A DNA stretch of 28,966 bases, from assembly GCA_964631175.1 (NCBI GenBank), contig CAZVWH010000033.1, positions 1 to 28,966 of the forward strand, given 5' to 3'. Below are positions 15,552-23,645 of this stretch, one piece after another. The notes beneath the pieces are model-generated. The model was not told where the DNA came from. It did no database searches and was given only the letters and a program-made list of their open reading frames with translations. Source of the stretch: CAZVWH01 sp964631175. Its GTDB lineage: Bacteria; Planctomycetota; Phycisphaerae; Sedimentisphaerales; Anaerobacaceae. How positions within the stretch are numbered: position 1 is the stretch's first letter; every line of letters begins with the position of its first letter. The position numbers and the translations under genes are program-made.

Positions 15552-16643
15552 ATGAAAATCCCTGACGTTCCAATTCCCTCTGACGGACAGGCCGGGAAGA
15601 TTCTGCTGGTGGGTGACATCAACAAAGCTTTTTTTGATGCCGAGGCAGTTACGGAAGATATCTGTCATGTTTCCAATAGTATATCTGATGCAGTTAATGT
15701 CGTCCGCCTAAGGCGGATTGGCTCACAGCAGATTACAATGATCGGCGTCGTGATGGCTGGTATGTCGGCCAGATTAAGTTCGGCTCTTAAGGCCTTGAGA
15801 GATACAAACACGAAGGCAAAGATTATTCTGCTGGCCCAGATGTATGAAGAGCCGATAGCCAGGCAATTCGTCAGCCCCTCTTCCAACGGTACCAGCGTAG
15901 CAGATGATTATCTGATCTGCCCCATCCAGTTAAAGACCCTTTTCGCTTCTATTGCTACTCTGCGAGGCACGAATCAGGGACAAGCCGAACCTGCACTAAC
16001 CGCCACCATCAATGAAAAGCTGGAAAGGAGAATAAAACAGCTTGAAATATTGGCTACAACAGACGATTTAACCGGCCTGAGGAATAGAAGATATATATGG
16101 GAATTTAGCCGGCAGATTTTAGAGCATGCCCAGAAAGAAAATGGCCGGGTAACACTGCTTGCTTTTGATATCGATAACTTCAAGCATTACAATGACGTTT
16201 ACGGTCATCAGGTCGGTGACAAAATCCTAAAGCAAGCTGCTGTCCTGATACAGCGTTGCTGCCGGACACATGATGTGGTAGGCAGAATTGGTGGCGATGA
16301 ATTTGCAGTCGTTTTCTGGGACGATCCACAGCCCAAAGCGTTAGAAGTAAAAACTGAAAGACGTGCGGCGAAGCGCCCCGGGCAGGACCATCCTAAAGAG
16401 GTAATCTTTATCGCAAAGAGATTTATAGCGGAATTGGAGAAGGCTGAATTAAACTTGTTGGGCTCGAAGGGTGAGGGAGTTCTTACAATAAGTGGCGGCT
16501 TGGCAGGTTTTCCACGCGATGGCTCTACTACGCAGAAGCTTTTCCACGAGGCGGATAAAGCACTGCTGGAAGCAAAACGCAGCGGCAAAAACAGGATTTA
16601 TCTCGTTGGTCAGCCGCAAAGCAATATCGCTGACATAAAGTGA
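15552..16643 (+). CDS. Diguanylate cyclase with degenerate receiver domain
   Basis: A 363-residue protein. The C-terminal GGDEF domain (about residues 165-355) is intact: DDLTGLRNRRY entry motif, metal-binding Asp206 in FDIDNFK, signature Gly247-Gly-Asp-Glu-Phe251, and an inhibitory-site RxxD (Arg238-Asp241) five residues before it. It should therefore make c-di-GMP from two GTP and be feedback inhibited. The N-terminal 140 residues resemble a response-regulator receiver (KILLVGD, IILLAQ, DYLICPI), but the usual phospho-accepting Asp is replaced in IGVVMAGMS and the Lys-Pro motif reads CPI, so phosphorylation is unlikely. A mini-palindrome repeat contributes VRLRRI at residues 51-56. GAGAGAGAG precedes the ATG. 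The stop lies in an AGTGAGCTAAAGT repeat also seen after pgpA. Confidence 0.93.
   Translation: MKIPDVPIPSDGQAGKILLVGDINKAFFDAEAVTEDICHVSNSISDAVNVVRLRRIGSQQITMIGVVMAGMSARLSSALKALRDTNTKAKIILLAQMYEEPIARQFVSPSSNGTSVADDYLICPIQLKTLFASIATLRGTNQGQAEPALTATINEKLERRIKQLEILATTDDLTGLRNRRYIWEFSRQILEHAQKENGRVTLLAFDIDNFKHYNDVYGHQVGDKILKQAAVLIQRCCRTHDVVGRIGGDEFAVVFWDDPQPKALEVKTERRAAKRPGQDHPKEVIFIAKRFIAELEKAELNLLGSKGEGVLTISGGLAGFPRDGSTTQKLFHEADKALLEAKRSGKNRIYLVGQPQSNIADIK
15703..15717. repeat. GC mini-palindrome TCCGCC-TAA-GGCGGA inside the GGDEF gene
   Basis: A perfect palindrome in the degenerate receiver part, read in frame as VRLRRI. The TAA in its loop is not in the coding frame. Confidence 0.75.
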
Positions 16644-16739
16644 GCTAAAGTAAACGTAACCATTCGGGGGGTACAAATTGCGTCTCTGCAACATTGCAGG
16701 GCCTTTAGGCTGAAGCAATCCGGCAGAACTGCCAAACCG

Positions 16740-16874
16740 ATGGACGGAGGAAAATACTATATCGAATTTATGCTGCGAGAAAGTGACCTTACGGAGGAAT
16801 TAAAGAAACTTAAAACGGAGAGGATGAGAGAGATTTTAGGCCGACCGGTAGAGACAGTAGAAAAGGTAGATTAA
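16740..16874 (+). CDS. Possible 44-residue small protein, unknown
   Basis: From ATG 16740 the frame codes MDGGKYYIEFMLRES followed by a charged helix DLTEELKKLKTERMREIL and ends VETVEKVD. The frame is open back to the GGDEF stop (16641) with no ATG, GTG or TTG in phase, giving 77 open codons. Composition looks protein-like, but ATG 16740 has no ribosome site, while an in-frame ATT (16677) follows a run of six G. It could be a real small gene, the 3' remnant of a broken one, or chance. Confidence 0.3.
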   Translation: MDGGKYYIEFMLRESDLTEELKKLKTERMREILGRPVETVEKVD

Positions 16875-17032
16875 TTATTCTGACTTCAGGGCTTATTGTC
16901 TGCTCAACTCTGAACTGTTTTGGGGCTCGGAGTTTAGGGAACATCTTTCTGCTGTCCCGTCAAAGCCGGCTCTACGACGCGTCAATTTCAATTATATTAT
17001 TGTTAGCACCGTCAGGTGTCCCGTGGACTATC

Positions 17033-18673
17033 CTACTCGTACAAACGTGTAGCCTCGGTTTCCTCGACCGGCCGAGCAAGCTGATCACTGCTCATTGTAA
17101 CCTTGAAGCGTACATCACCGGGCCTGACGCCTTTAACCACAATCCGCCAGGTAGCTCGGGTTTTTGGTGCAAGACTGTGTAAAGGTGCAAAGCTGATTGT
17201 GTTTCCCATAATCGAACCTGAAGTTTCACCGGCTGAAGAAACGTATTGAACCATATCTTCCAAAGAGCAAACAACACGGATGTTCGTGTCGGCGGCGGTG
17301 CCCTGATTCGTCACAGTGATTATATAAGTAGCAGGGCGTCCCACTTCTATTGGGTCTTCCAGGTCAATAACGTCCAGTCGAATCGCTGGCATCCCTGCAA
17401 CAAGAGTCTGTGTAGAAGCTGTCGCAGTCTCTGCGCAATACGCAGTGACACTTGCAGTATTCGTGATCATGCCCCCTTTTGTCGGCATGTACGATACACG
17501 CACTCTCTTTGAAGTGTTAGATGCAAGAGTACCCAATTGCCAGATTAGCTTTGTTCCGGAAAGATTGGCATCATCAGTTGCCTCTATTGAGGTTACTCCT
17601 GTGGGAATAGAATCTTCTACGACGGTATTTTTTGCCTGTCCATCGCCTCTGTTGGTAACCGTTATCTCGTACTCCAGCGGTCGTCCGAGGTACAGCCGGG
17701 TGGGAGCGGTCTTGACGACTGTCAGTCTGGGCTGGCGTACAGTCGTTACAGTTGTTGCTGATTCAGCCATTAGACCGGAGCTTGATCTCGTCACTGCTCT
17801 GTTGATATATACGCCGGTCCTTGTAGCCCGTAGCTGAGTCGAGAACTGCTGCGATTGTCCTGCCATTAGTGTGCCTATATCATATACAACTTCGCTTTGG
17901 CCGTCCATTGTTTGCAGTCCTGCGGGAAGCGTATTCACGATTTTGAGGTTATGCGCGGCACCACTTCCCACGTTGCTCACCTCAAATTCCAGAGGAATCG
18001 GGTCACATAGCAAAACGTCAGAAGGTGCTTTCACCACCACGTCTAACTTCGGCTGAACAATTTTTACATTGGCTTGCAGGTTAATGGCATACGTGACAGT
18101 TGTGTTGTTTTCAAGATTATTCGTTTGGGTACCCATGCCGGAGACCGTGAATTTGGTTGTTGTTTTTGGGCGAAACGAATCTATCATCCACACAAGCTTG
18201 TTTGCCTCTCTTTGTGCTGCCGGATTAGCACCTATCAATTCGAAACCATTTGGAAGGTCTTCCATCACCTTAACGTCAGTTAATGTGACGTTCGTTAGAT
18301 TTATGATCGTAATCGAGTAATCGAACGGCTGATTTAACCCAACCTCTCTGGGCATTGTTTTGTCCACTTGAATAATCCCATAGTCTGCGCTCGGATAGGT
18401 CATTGAGGCTATATATGCGCCGGTCTCACTCACAGATACAAGGTTTGGTTTAACGGGAACCGGAACAGCTCCTGCCTGACCTACAGCAATGGGTCCTGTC
18501 GGGGCTACGGCTACAGGTTTTAAGTCCTGCTCAGGAAGGGACCGCCCAGTAACGACCATTCCTTCCGTCTCTGCCGGCCTAATACCCCAGATATTGTCCG
18601 GGGCTTTGGTATCATGACATCCGAATAAAATAAGTATCATTAAGAGAAACGATGTATTCAGTAATATCTTCAT
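17033..18673 (-). CDS. Lipoprotein with tandem DUF11 domains
   Basis: A 546-residue secreted lipoprotein. The signal peptide MKILLNTSFLLMILILFGC ends in the lipobox LFGC, with Cys19 the lipidated residue. After a Pro/Val-rich linker come about four tandem DUF11-type beta-sandwich repeats, each with the pattern YSITIINLTNVTLTDVKVMEDLP...GMGTQTNN: QVDKTMPREVGLNQPFDY; PKLDVVVKAPSDVLLCDPIPLEFEV; PRLTVVKTAPTRLYLGRPLEYEITV; and IRLDVIDLEDPIEVGRPATYIITV. Such proteins are surface or cell-wall structural proteins in Planctomycetota, Chlamydiota (OmcB) and Gram-positives; here the job is presumably envelope structure or adhesion. ATG 18673 is preferred because AAAGGGG lies eight bases upstream and the signal peptide begins there; an in-frame TTG at 18715 adds 14 residues of no value. 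Confidence 0.88.
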   Translation of the reverse strand: MKILLNTSFLLMILILFGCHDTKAPDNIWGIRPAETEGMVVTGRSLPEQDLKPVAVAPTGPIAVGQAGAVPVPVKPNLVSVSETGAYIASMTYPSADYGIIQVDKTMPREVGLNQPFDYSITIINLTNVTLTDVKVMEDLPNGFELIGANPAAQREANKLVWMIDSFRPKTTTKFTVSGMGTQTNNLENNTTVTYAINLQANVKIVQPKLDVVVKAPSDVLLCDPIPLEFEVSNVGSGAAHNLKIVNTLPAGLQTMDGQSEVVYDIGTLMAGQSQQFSTQLRATRTGVYINRAVTRSSSGLMAESATTVTTVRQPRLTVVKTAPTRLYLGRPLEYEITVTNRGDGQAKNTVVEDSIPTGVTSIEATDDANLSGTKLIWQLGTLASNTSKRVRVSYMPTKGGMITNTASVTAYCAETATASTQTLVAGMPAIRLDVIDLEDPIEVGRPATYIITVTNQGTAADTNIRVVCSLEDMVQYVSSAGETSGSIMGNTISFAPLHSLAPKTRATWRIVVKGVRPGDVRFKVTMSSDQLARPVEETEATRLYE

Positions 18674-19131
18674 TGGATATCCCCTTTCACTTCTAAAGGT
18701 TTTAAGAGGAGACAAACATTTATTTGCAAACCACCCCTCATCTTGTCAAAATAGCTCGCGCATACTTAAGACCCACTTTTTTGATTGGTCGTGTTGGGAT
18801 ATTACAGTCGATCGAAATGAAACCCCTTCCTTTCCGGAATAAAAAGTCAATATCTTACTGCATTTACAGCCAAAATATTAATAGAGCCTATCACAATCAT
18901 GGCTAATGCAAGTATATCTTTGTTTAAATTATACTAAATAATAAGCCTAATGCACAAAATTGAAATCAATAAACCTCCTTGCCTAATTATACTAAATTAC
19001 CCATACTTACGTCAATAGTAATGTTATTGCTAATTGGTAATTTCTGGACTGAACTAATTAGATATCAATAATGTATTGGAGTCAAAGCCCTTGTAGCTGT
19101 CAAAAAGGCACATGTTCCTATAACAAAATTG
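18674..19131. other. Gene-free AT-rich spacer upstream of the DUF11 lipoprotein
   Basis: No reading frame with coding character is visible on either strand. A TTGACA (minus strand, 18749-18744) lies at a plausible distance upstream of the lipoprotein gene but has only an AT-rich, non-consensus -10 partner. Confidence 0.5.
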
Positions 19132-19286
19132 GTAACCGTTCACGGGACAAATTTGGCATTTTATGTCATTGCGAGGTCTGTTTTTGGCGGACCGTGGCAA
19201 TCTCAATCGTTACATTTTAGATTGCTTCGTCGTAAAACTCCTCGCAATGACCCCAAAAACGCGACTTATACCCCGTGAACGGTTAC
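19132..19286. repeat. Nested palindromic element (copy B)
   Basis: Outer arms GTAACCGTTCACGGG (19132-19146) and the exact complement CCCGTGAACGGTTAC (19272-19286) enclose TGTCATTGCGAGG (19164-19176) and CCTCGCAATGAC (19240-19251). GCAATCTC and AGATTGC lie inside. Its 155-bp length and layout match the element at 728-883; its inner core matches the one at 28742-28848. Confidence 0.85.
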
Positions 19287-19485
19287 ATAAATTGTTGAGA
19301 GCTTATGTTGAGAGCTTGTATAGTATGGTAAAGTGTTGAAGTTACTATGGACATGCAAAGAAAAAAAATCAACATTGATTATAGGACTGTGTTAAATCTA
19401 CGGACGTATGTTTTATTTCGACATGTTTTCCTCTGCTAAAGCCTGCATATAGGCGTGCTTGAGGGCTGTTATTCCGACCCAGTCG

Positions 19486-19536
19486 GCTGTGCTCAGAGCT
19501 TGCCCTGAGCTTGTCGAAGGGGCAGGCTTTGATGTG
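19486..19536. repeat. Dispersed GAGCTTGTCGAAGGGGCAGGC-type repeat downstream of ilvD
   Basis: GCTCAGAGCTTGCCCTGAGC and TTGTCGAAGGGGCAGGCTTT belong to a word family also seen at 11690-11726 and 26444-26478. It lies about 60 bp past the ilvD stop. Small frames through it on both strands are not credible genes. Confidence 0.65.
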
Positions 19537-19594
19537 GCATCCAGTACCATCAATAAGTCTTGCTTCCTGCTTTCGCAGGAATTGCATATTATTC

Positions 19595-21262
19595 TTACCA
19601 TTTCAGCACTGCGCCTGTGTCGGCGCTGGTTGCCATTGAGGCGTATTTGGCTAAGCAGCCTTTCGTAATTCGTGGCTTGGGCGGTTTCCAGGCCTTCTTG
19701 CGCTCGGCAAGCTCTTTATCAGACAGCTTCACGTTTATCTTGTTATTGGGGATGTCGATTTCTATAATGTCACCATCTTTCAATAATCCTATGGTCCCCC
19801 CTACCGCTGCTTCGGGACTAATATGGCCGATACAGGCGCCTCTTGTTCCGCCGCTGAACCTGCCATCGGTAATCAGCGCAACAGATTCGCCCAGCCCCGC
19901 TCCCATAATATAACTGGTAGGGCTTAACATTTCCTGCATGCCGGGGCCGCCTTTGGGACCTTCATAACGAATTACAACCACGTTACCTTCTTTGACCTTG
20001 CCGGCCAAAATACCTTCGCAGGCCTCCTCCTGACTTTCAAAAATAACCGCTGGGCCGGTGTGTGTCAGCATTTTCTCTTTAACACCGGCAGTCTTAATAA
20101 CGCTGCCATCTGGAGCGAGGTTGCCTCGCAGGATTGCAAGACCACCGGTCCTGGAATACGCTTTATCCAATGGATGGATAACTTCCGTGTTTTGTATCTC
20201 GGCGTCAGCGATATTTTCGCCGAGCGATTTGCCGGTAACCGTCAAACAATCATTATTTAGGAGATTCGGAATTTTACTTATCGCTTTCAGTATTGCACTT
20301 ATGCCGCCGGCTGCATCAACATCCTCTACATGGAAGCTGCTCGATGGAGCTACCTTGCAGATATTGGGACACTTGGCAGAGACGGCGTTTATGCGGTCAA
20401 GGTCGTATTTGATGCCGGCTTCATTGGCCAATGCCAATGTGTGCAGAACAGTATTTGTCGAGCCGCCCATCGCCATATCCAGAGTAAGGGCATTGTCCAG
20501 CGACTTTTCGTTTATTATGTCCAGCGGTTTAATGTCCTTCTCGACCAGAGACATGATTTGCCTGCCCGCTGCTTTGTAAAGCTCTTGCCTTTTTGGGTCA
20601 ACTGCTAAAATCGTGCCATTGCCGGGCAAAGCCATTCCAATCGCTTCACATAAACAGTTCATCGAATTGGCCGTGAACATTCCCGAGCAGCTACCTTGTC
20701 CCGGGCAACCTGTGCATTCAAGCTCTTTTAACTGTGTCTGGTCGATTTTACCAGCGTTGAACTCAGCAACGCCTTCAAAAATACTTATAAGGTCAACGGT
20801 CTTGCCATCTTTTGTTTTACCGGCTGCCATAGGCCCGCCGGAAACAAAAATCGTTGGAATATTGAGCCTGACCGCCGCCATCAGCATACCGGGAATTATC
20901 TTGTCACAATTGGGGATGCAGATAAGGCCGTCAAAACAGTGCGCTCGTACCATAGTCTCAACCGAATCGGCTATGATTTCCCGCGAGGCTAAGGAATATT
21001 TCATGCCGGTATGGCCCATAGCAACACCGTCGCAGACTGCTATGGTATTGAATTCAAAAGCAGTGCCTCCTGCCCCGCTGACAGCTTCTTTGACTACACG
21101 GCCAACCTTATTCAGATGGACATGGCCCGGCACTATCTCACAGAAGCTGTTAGCAATGCCAATGAACGGTTTTTCAAAATCGACGTCACTTAGTCCACAC
21201 GCACGAAGCAGGCCCCTATGCGGCGCCCGCTGAAAACCTTTCTTAACTGTATCGCTATTCAT
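19595..21262 (-). CDS. ilvD: Dihydroxy-acid dehydratase
   Basis: A 555-residue enzyme of the IlvD/Edd family that dehydrates 2,3-dihydroxy-isovalerate and -methylvalerate to the keto acids of valine and isoleucine. Conserved blocks are NSFCEIVPGHVHL (about 38-50), the Cys119-Asp-Lys region IPNCDKIIPGM, ECTGCPGQGSCSGMFTANSM (Cys192), GGSTNTVLH, and the C-terminal GRFSGGTRGACIGHISPEA. The VPGH form in place of the PCN seen in [2Fe-2S] members suggests the oxygen-sensitive [4Fe-4S] type, an inference. ATG 21262 follows GGAG at about ten bases and starts the conserved N-terminus; the in-frame TTG at 21307 is rejected. No other branched-chain amino-acid gene is adjacent. Confidence 0.96.
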   Translation of the reverse strand: MNSDTVKKGFQRAPHRGLLRACGLSDVDFEKPFIGIANSFCEIVPGHVHLNKVGRVVKEAVSGAGGTAFEFNTIAVCDGVAMGHTGMKYSLASREIIADSVETMVRAHCFDGLICIPNCDKIIPGMLMAAVRLNIPTIFVSGGPMAAGKTKDGKTVDLISIFEGVAEFNAGKIDQTQLKELECTGCPGQGSCSGMFTANSMNCLCEAIGMALPGNGTILAVDPKRQELYKAAGRQIMSLVEKDIKPLDIINEKSLDNALTLDMAMGGSTNTVLHTLALANEAGIKYDLDRINAVSAKCPNICKVAPSSSFHVEDVDAAGGISAILKAISKIPNLLNNDCLTVTGKSLGENIADAEIQNTEVIHPLDKAYSRTGGLAILRGNLAPDGSVIKTAGVKEKMLTHTGPAVIFESQEEACEGILAGKVKEGNVVVIRYEGPKGGPGMQEMLSPTSYIMGAGLGESVALITDGRFSGGTRGACIGHISPEAAVGGTIGLLKDGDIIEIDIPNNKINVKLSDKELAERKKAWKPPKPRITKGCLAKYASMATSADTGAVLKW

Positions 21263-21426
21263 AATCTGGCTTCTCCAAAAACGATTGCGAACTAACTTGA
21301 AAATCAAGCCCTTGATACTAACCGCTAACTAAAGATAAATGAAGAAAAATCGATTGTACCCAGGCCTATAAAATATATAATTACATCTTGAATTCCCTAT
21401 AAAAATCGAAATTTGCTGGCAGGTCA

Positions 21427-22401
21427 ATGGTAATGTCGGACAAAATTTCCAGACGTATAGTGAATGCTGTGGTATGTTTACTTGCTCTGGCGGCAGGTTG
21501 CGGCCAAACTGCTACTCTGGCCTTGAGGTTCAATCCGCAGGATTTAACAACTTACAAAATAACAACAGAGGCCGAAGACAGCATTAAATATGAGGGCTCT
21601 TTATTAAAAAATGCCGCGCTCGAGGATAAATGTAACCATAATCGGCTCGAAATGACATTTTCTCAACAGGTACAGAGTACAGACGATAAAGACAATGCTC
21701 TTGTAAATATTACAATCGAAGGGCTAAAGTGTCTTATTATATATCAAAACAATTCCGTTCTTGATTTCGATAGTTCCAGAGAAAACGACAGTAATAATCC
21801 TTTAAAAAGACTCGTCGGACAAAATTATACCATACAAATTGCCCCTACAGGCAAGGTGGTGAAAGTTATTGATACCAACGAGGCACGAATCCGCCTGCGG
21901 CCGAGCAGCTTGCCCTCTTCCCAAAGAGCCTTAATGCTGTTTTCCGATGATGCGATCAAAAAGCGCCACACGGTCCAAGCTCTGCCTGCTAATGATAGAA
22001 ACAAGTTGCACATCGGTAGCAACTGGAGTAACATAAACACGTTTTCTTTCCGCCAGATGGGATCGAAATCATACCAAAGAATTTATACACTAAAAAAAAT
22101 TAAAAATATAAATAATCGGCAGCTCGCCATTATCGAGATGAACGCTATACCCACATCAGGAACGGTACAGGAGCTGCAAGAAGAGCAACCAATGGGCCTT
22201 TTCTCAAACATGTTCGATAATATCGAAACATATACCGGCCAGTTAAGGTTTGATTTAACTGCCGGCAGGATTGAAAAATACCTTGAAGAACTGCAAACGG
22301 AATGGATTATAGCCGACCCCAAACCGAAGGATGACGAAGAAGTCGGCCTAATAAGAATGAGAGCTGTTCGCTCTCACAGCTTGGAGAAAGTTAATCGGTA
22401 A
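21427..22401 (+). CDS. Lipoprotein of unknown family (first of tandem paralogues)
   Basis: A 324-residue lipoprotein with signal peptide and lipobox LAAGC (Cys25). No known domain is recognised. The body is probably strand-rich, with a block YTIQIAPTGKVVKV, then GSNWSNINTFSF, then RQLAIIEMNA and GQLRFDLTAGRIEKYLEE. The same blocks occur in the same order in the next gene (FTVGPTGKIEDY, GQTWKSKLSI, GQLAVIRSSY, FNIDAGRIEQY), so the two are diverged tandem duplicates. The layout recalls planctomycete proteins with a repeated DUF6263-like beta fold, but I cannot confirm that. The TAA stop lies inside the first heptamer of an array. A mini-palindrome repeat contributes RIRLRPS. Several ATGs compete at the start (21427, 21433); neither has a strong ribosome site. 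Confidence 0.75.
   Translation: MVMSDKISRRIVNAVVCLLALAAGCGQTATLALRFNPQDLTTYKITTEAEDSIKYEGSLLKNAALEDKCNHNRLEMTFSQQVQSTDDKDNALVNITIEGLKCLIIYQNNSVLDFDSSRENDSNNPLKRLVGQNYTIQIAPTGKVVKVIDTNEARIRLRPSSLPSSQRALMLFSDDAIKKRHTVQALPANDRNKLHIGSNWSNINTFSFRQMGSKSYQRIYTLKKIKNINNRQLAIIEMNAIPTSGTVQELQEEQPMGLFSNMFDNIETYTGQLRFDLTAGRIEKYLEELQTEWIIADPKPKDDEEVGLIRMRAVRSHSLEKVNR
21888..21906. repeat. GC mini-palindrome inside first tandem lipoprotein gene
   Basis: AATCCGCCTGCGGCCGAGCA differs by one base from the copy at 22903 in the paralogous gene, but it sits after the PTGK block here and before it there. Confidence 0.65.
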
Positions 22402-22506
22402 CTTGTAACTGGTAATTGGTAATTGGTTAAATGGTAATTGGTGATTGGTCCGTCACCGTCCAAGGGTCGGTGATGGATTTAACCAGTCCCTAAGGGACCA
22501 GTTACC
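22398..22506 (+). repeat. GTAATTG heptamer array and hairpin between the tandem lipoproteins
   Basis: Units GTAACTT, GTAACTG, GTAATTG, GTAATTG and GTTAAAT, one extra G, then GTAATTG and GTGATTG run from 22398 to 22447. GTCACCGTCC...GGGTCGGTGATGG, a GTCCCTAAGGGAC palindrome and a complementary CCAGTTACCAATTACC follow, so the whole spacer can fold back on itself. The array begins at the stop codon of the preceding gene. Confidence 0.8.
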
Positions 22507-22531
22507 AATTACCCTGCCGAAAGGAGTAAAA

Positions 22532-23575
22532 TTGAGGGCAGCTTTTACAATTATTGCTGCCATCCTCTTGACTGTTTTTGCAGGATGCAGGCGTGCGGAG
22601 CAGAGAGAAAGCTCAATAGGCAAGGAAAAAGAACCGCTAAGGCAAAAGAAAACTCTGCTAACAGTGGACTTCCAGCAGGATAAAACTCTTGAATACAGAT
22701 TTGTCTCCGACAGAGTGACAATAATTGACTGGGACCCGACACAAAGTACATCCGAATCTACTGGAAGCACCGCCACCGAATATCCCGAATCGATGGAGCT
22801 GGTTGTCGCCTATACACCCATTCAGGTTGATCCATACGGTCTTACAACCATCAAGGCTGCTTATAAATCAGTGGAGGTGACTCGGAGCAGCGGCCCGGGC
22901 AGAATCCGCCTGCGGCGGAGCAGAAAGGACGCCGTAGAAAGTCTCCAAGGCGAAAGCTTCATATTTACTGTTGGACCTACGGGCAAAATAGAAGACTATT
23001 CACAGTTAGAGCAATTAATCCAAAAAATCAGTAAAGAGGCCTTTCGACAAGATTCCCGTGAAGGCAGGATTAAAGAGCCTGACATGATAGAAGATTTTAT
23101 ATCTTGTCAGTGGTTTCTCTGGGATTCGGTTTCCAGCGTGGAAAGCCCCACCAAAGGTGTCTCGTTGGGCCAAACCTGGAAGTCTAAACTGTCCATACCC
23201 ACCTCTATGCTATTGAGAGGTGCAAGAGACGCAACCTACAGACTTGATGAAATCCGACCCAGCGAAAAAGGCCAGCTTGCCGTGATCCGCAGCTCGTACG
23301 AGGATTCTAAATCAGTTCCACGCGACTGGCCAATACCACATACCGGCAGATTCCAATTGAGCGGCCCTTTGGGCTTTCTATGGATGTTCTCGAAAGGCTT
23401 TAAAGTTCTGTCTTTAGATGGTCAGGGCGAGGAATTATTCAATATCGACGCAGGCCGAATAGAACAATACAATCAGCAGTACCAGGTGCTGTTAGAGGCA
23501 TTTTCCACACCGCTTCCAGGTGCAAAACCTAAGGTGACAATCAAGCAAAGATTGACAATGCAACTTATTGAATGA
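22532..23575 (+). CDS. Lipoprotein of unknown family (second of tandem paralogues)
   Basis: A 347-residue lipoprotein starting at TTG 22532, chosen because AAGGAG lies six bases upstream and the signal peptide (AFTIIAAILLTVFAGC, lipobox FAGC, Cys19) begins there. Extending to an in-frame start at 22445 would only add repeat-coded residues. A charged linker (about 20-45) precedes a probably strand-rich domain sharing order and motifs with the preceding gene (FTVGPTGKIEDY, GVSLGQTWKSKLSI, GQLAVIRSSY, DAGRIEQY). A mini-palindrome repeat at 22903 contributes RIRLRRS. The TGA stop opens a TGATTGGTAACTGG repeat. Function unknown; the pair may be an envelope-associated duplicate family. Confidence 0.75.
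   Translation: MRAAFTIIAAILLTVFAGCRRAEQRESSIGKEKEPLRQKKTLLTVDFQQDKTLEYRFVSDRVTIIDWDPTQSTSESTGSTATEYPESMELVVAYTPIQVDPYGLTTIKAAYKSVEVTRSSGPGRIRLRRSRKDAVESLQGESFIFTVGPTGKIEDYSQLEQLIQKISKEAFRQDSREGRIKEPDMIEDFISCQWFLWDSVSSVESPTKGVSLGQTWKSKLSIPTSMLLRGARDATYRLDEIRPSEKGQLAVIRSSYEDSKSVPRDWPIPHTGRFQLSGPLGFLWMFSKGFKVLSLDGQGEELFNIDAGRIEQYNQQYQVLLEAFSTPLPGAKPKVTIKQRLTMQLIE
22903..22923. repeat. GC mini-palindrome inside second tandem lipoprotein gene
   Basis: A perfect palindrome TCCGCC-TGC-GGCGGA flanked by AA and GCAG, read in frame as RIRLRRS. Confidence 0.7.
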
Positions 23576-23645
23576 TTGGTAACTGGTCCCTCAGGGACTG
23601 ATAAAATAATGAGTTATCAATTACCCTTATTGGAGGTAACGTAGA

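Noticed and set aside
17445..17837. Plus-strand 130-codon frame
   Set aside because: Antisense to the DUF11 lipoprotein and without recognisable features.
19369..19601. Two minus-strand frames downstream of ilvD
   Set aside because: Both are coded by the CTTCGACAAGCTCAGGGC-type dispersed repeat.
20613..21233. Plus-strand 206-codon frame
   Set aside because: Lies wholly antisense to ilvD, whose motifs are unmistakable; no ribosome site or protein-like pattern.
22445..22531. N-terminal extension of the second tandem lipoprotein
   Set aside because: The added residues come from a repeat hairpin; TTG 22532 has an AAGGAG site and starts the signal peptide.
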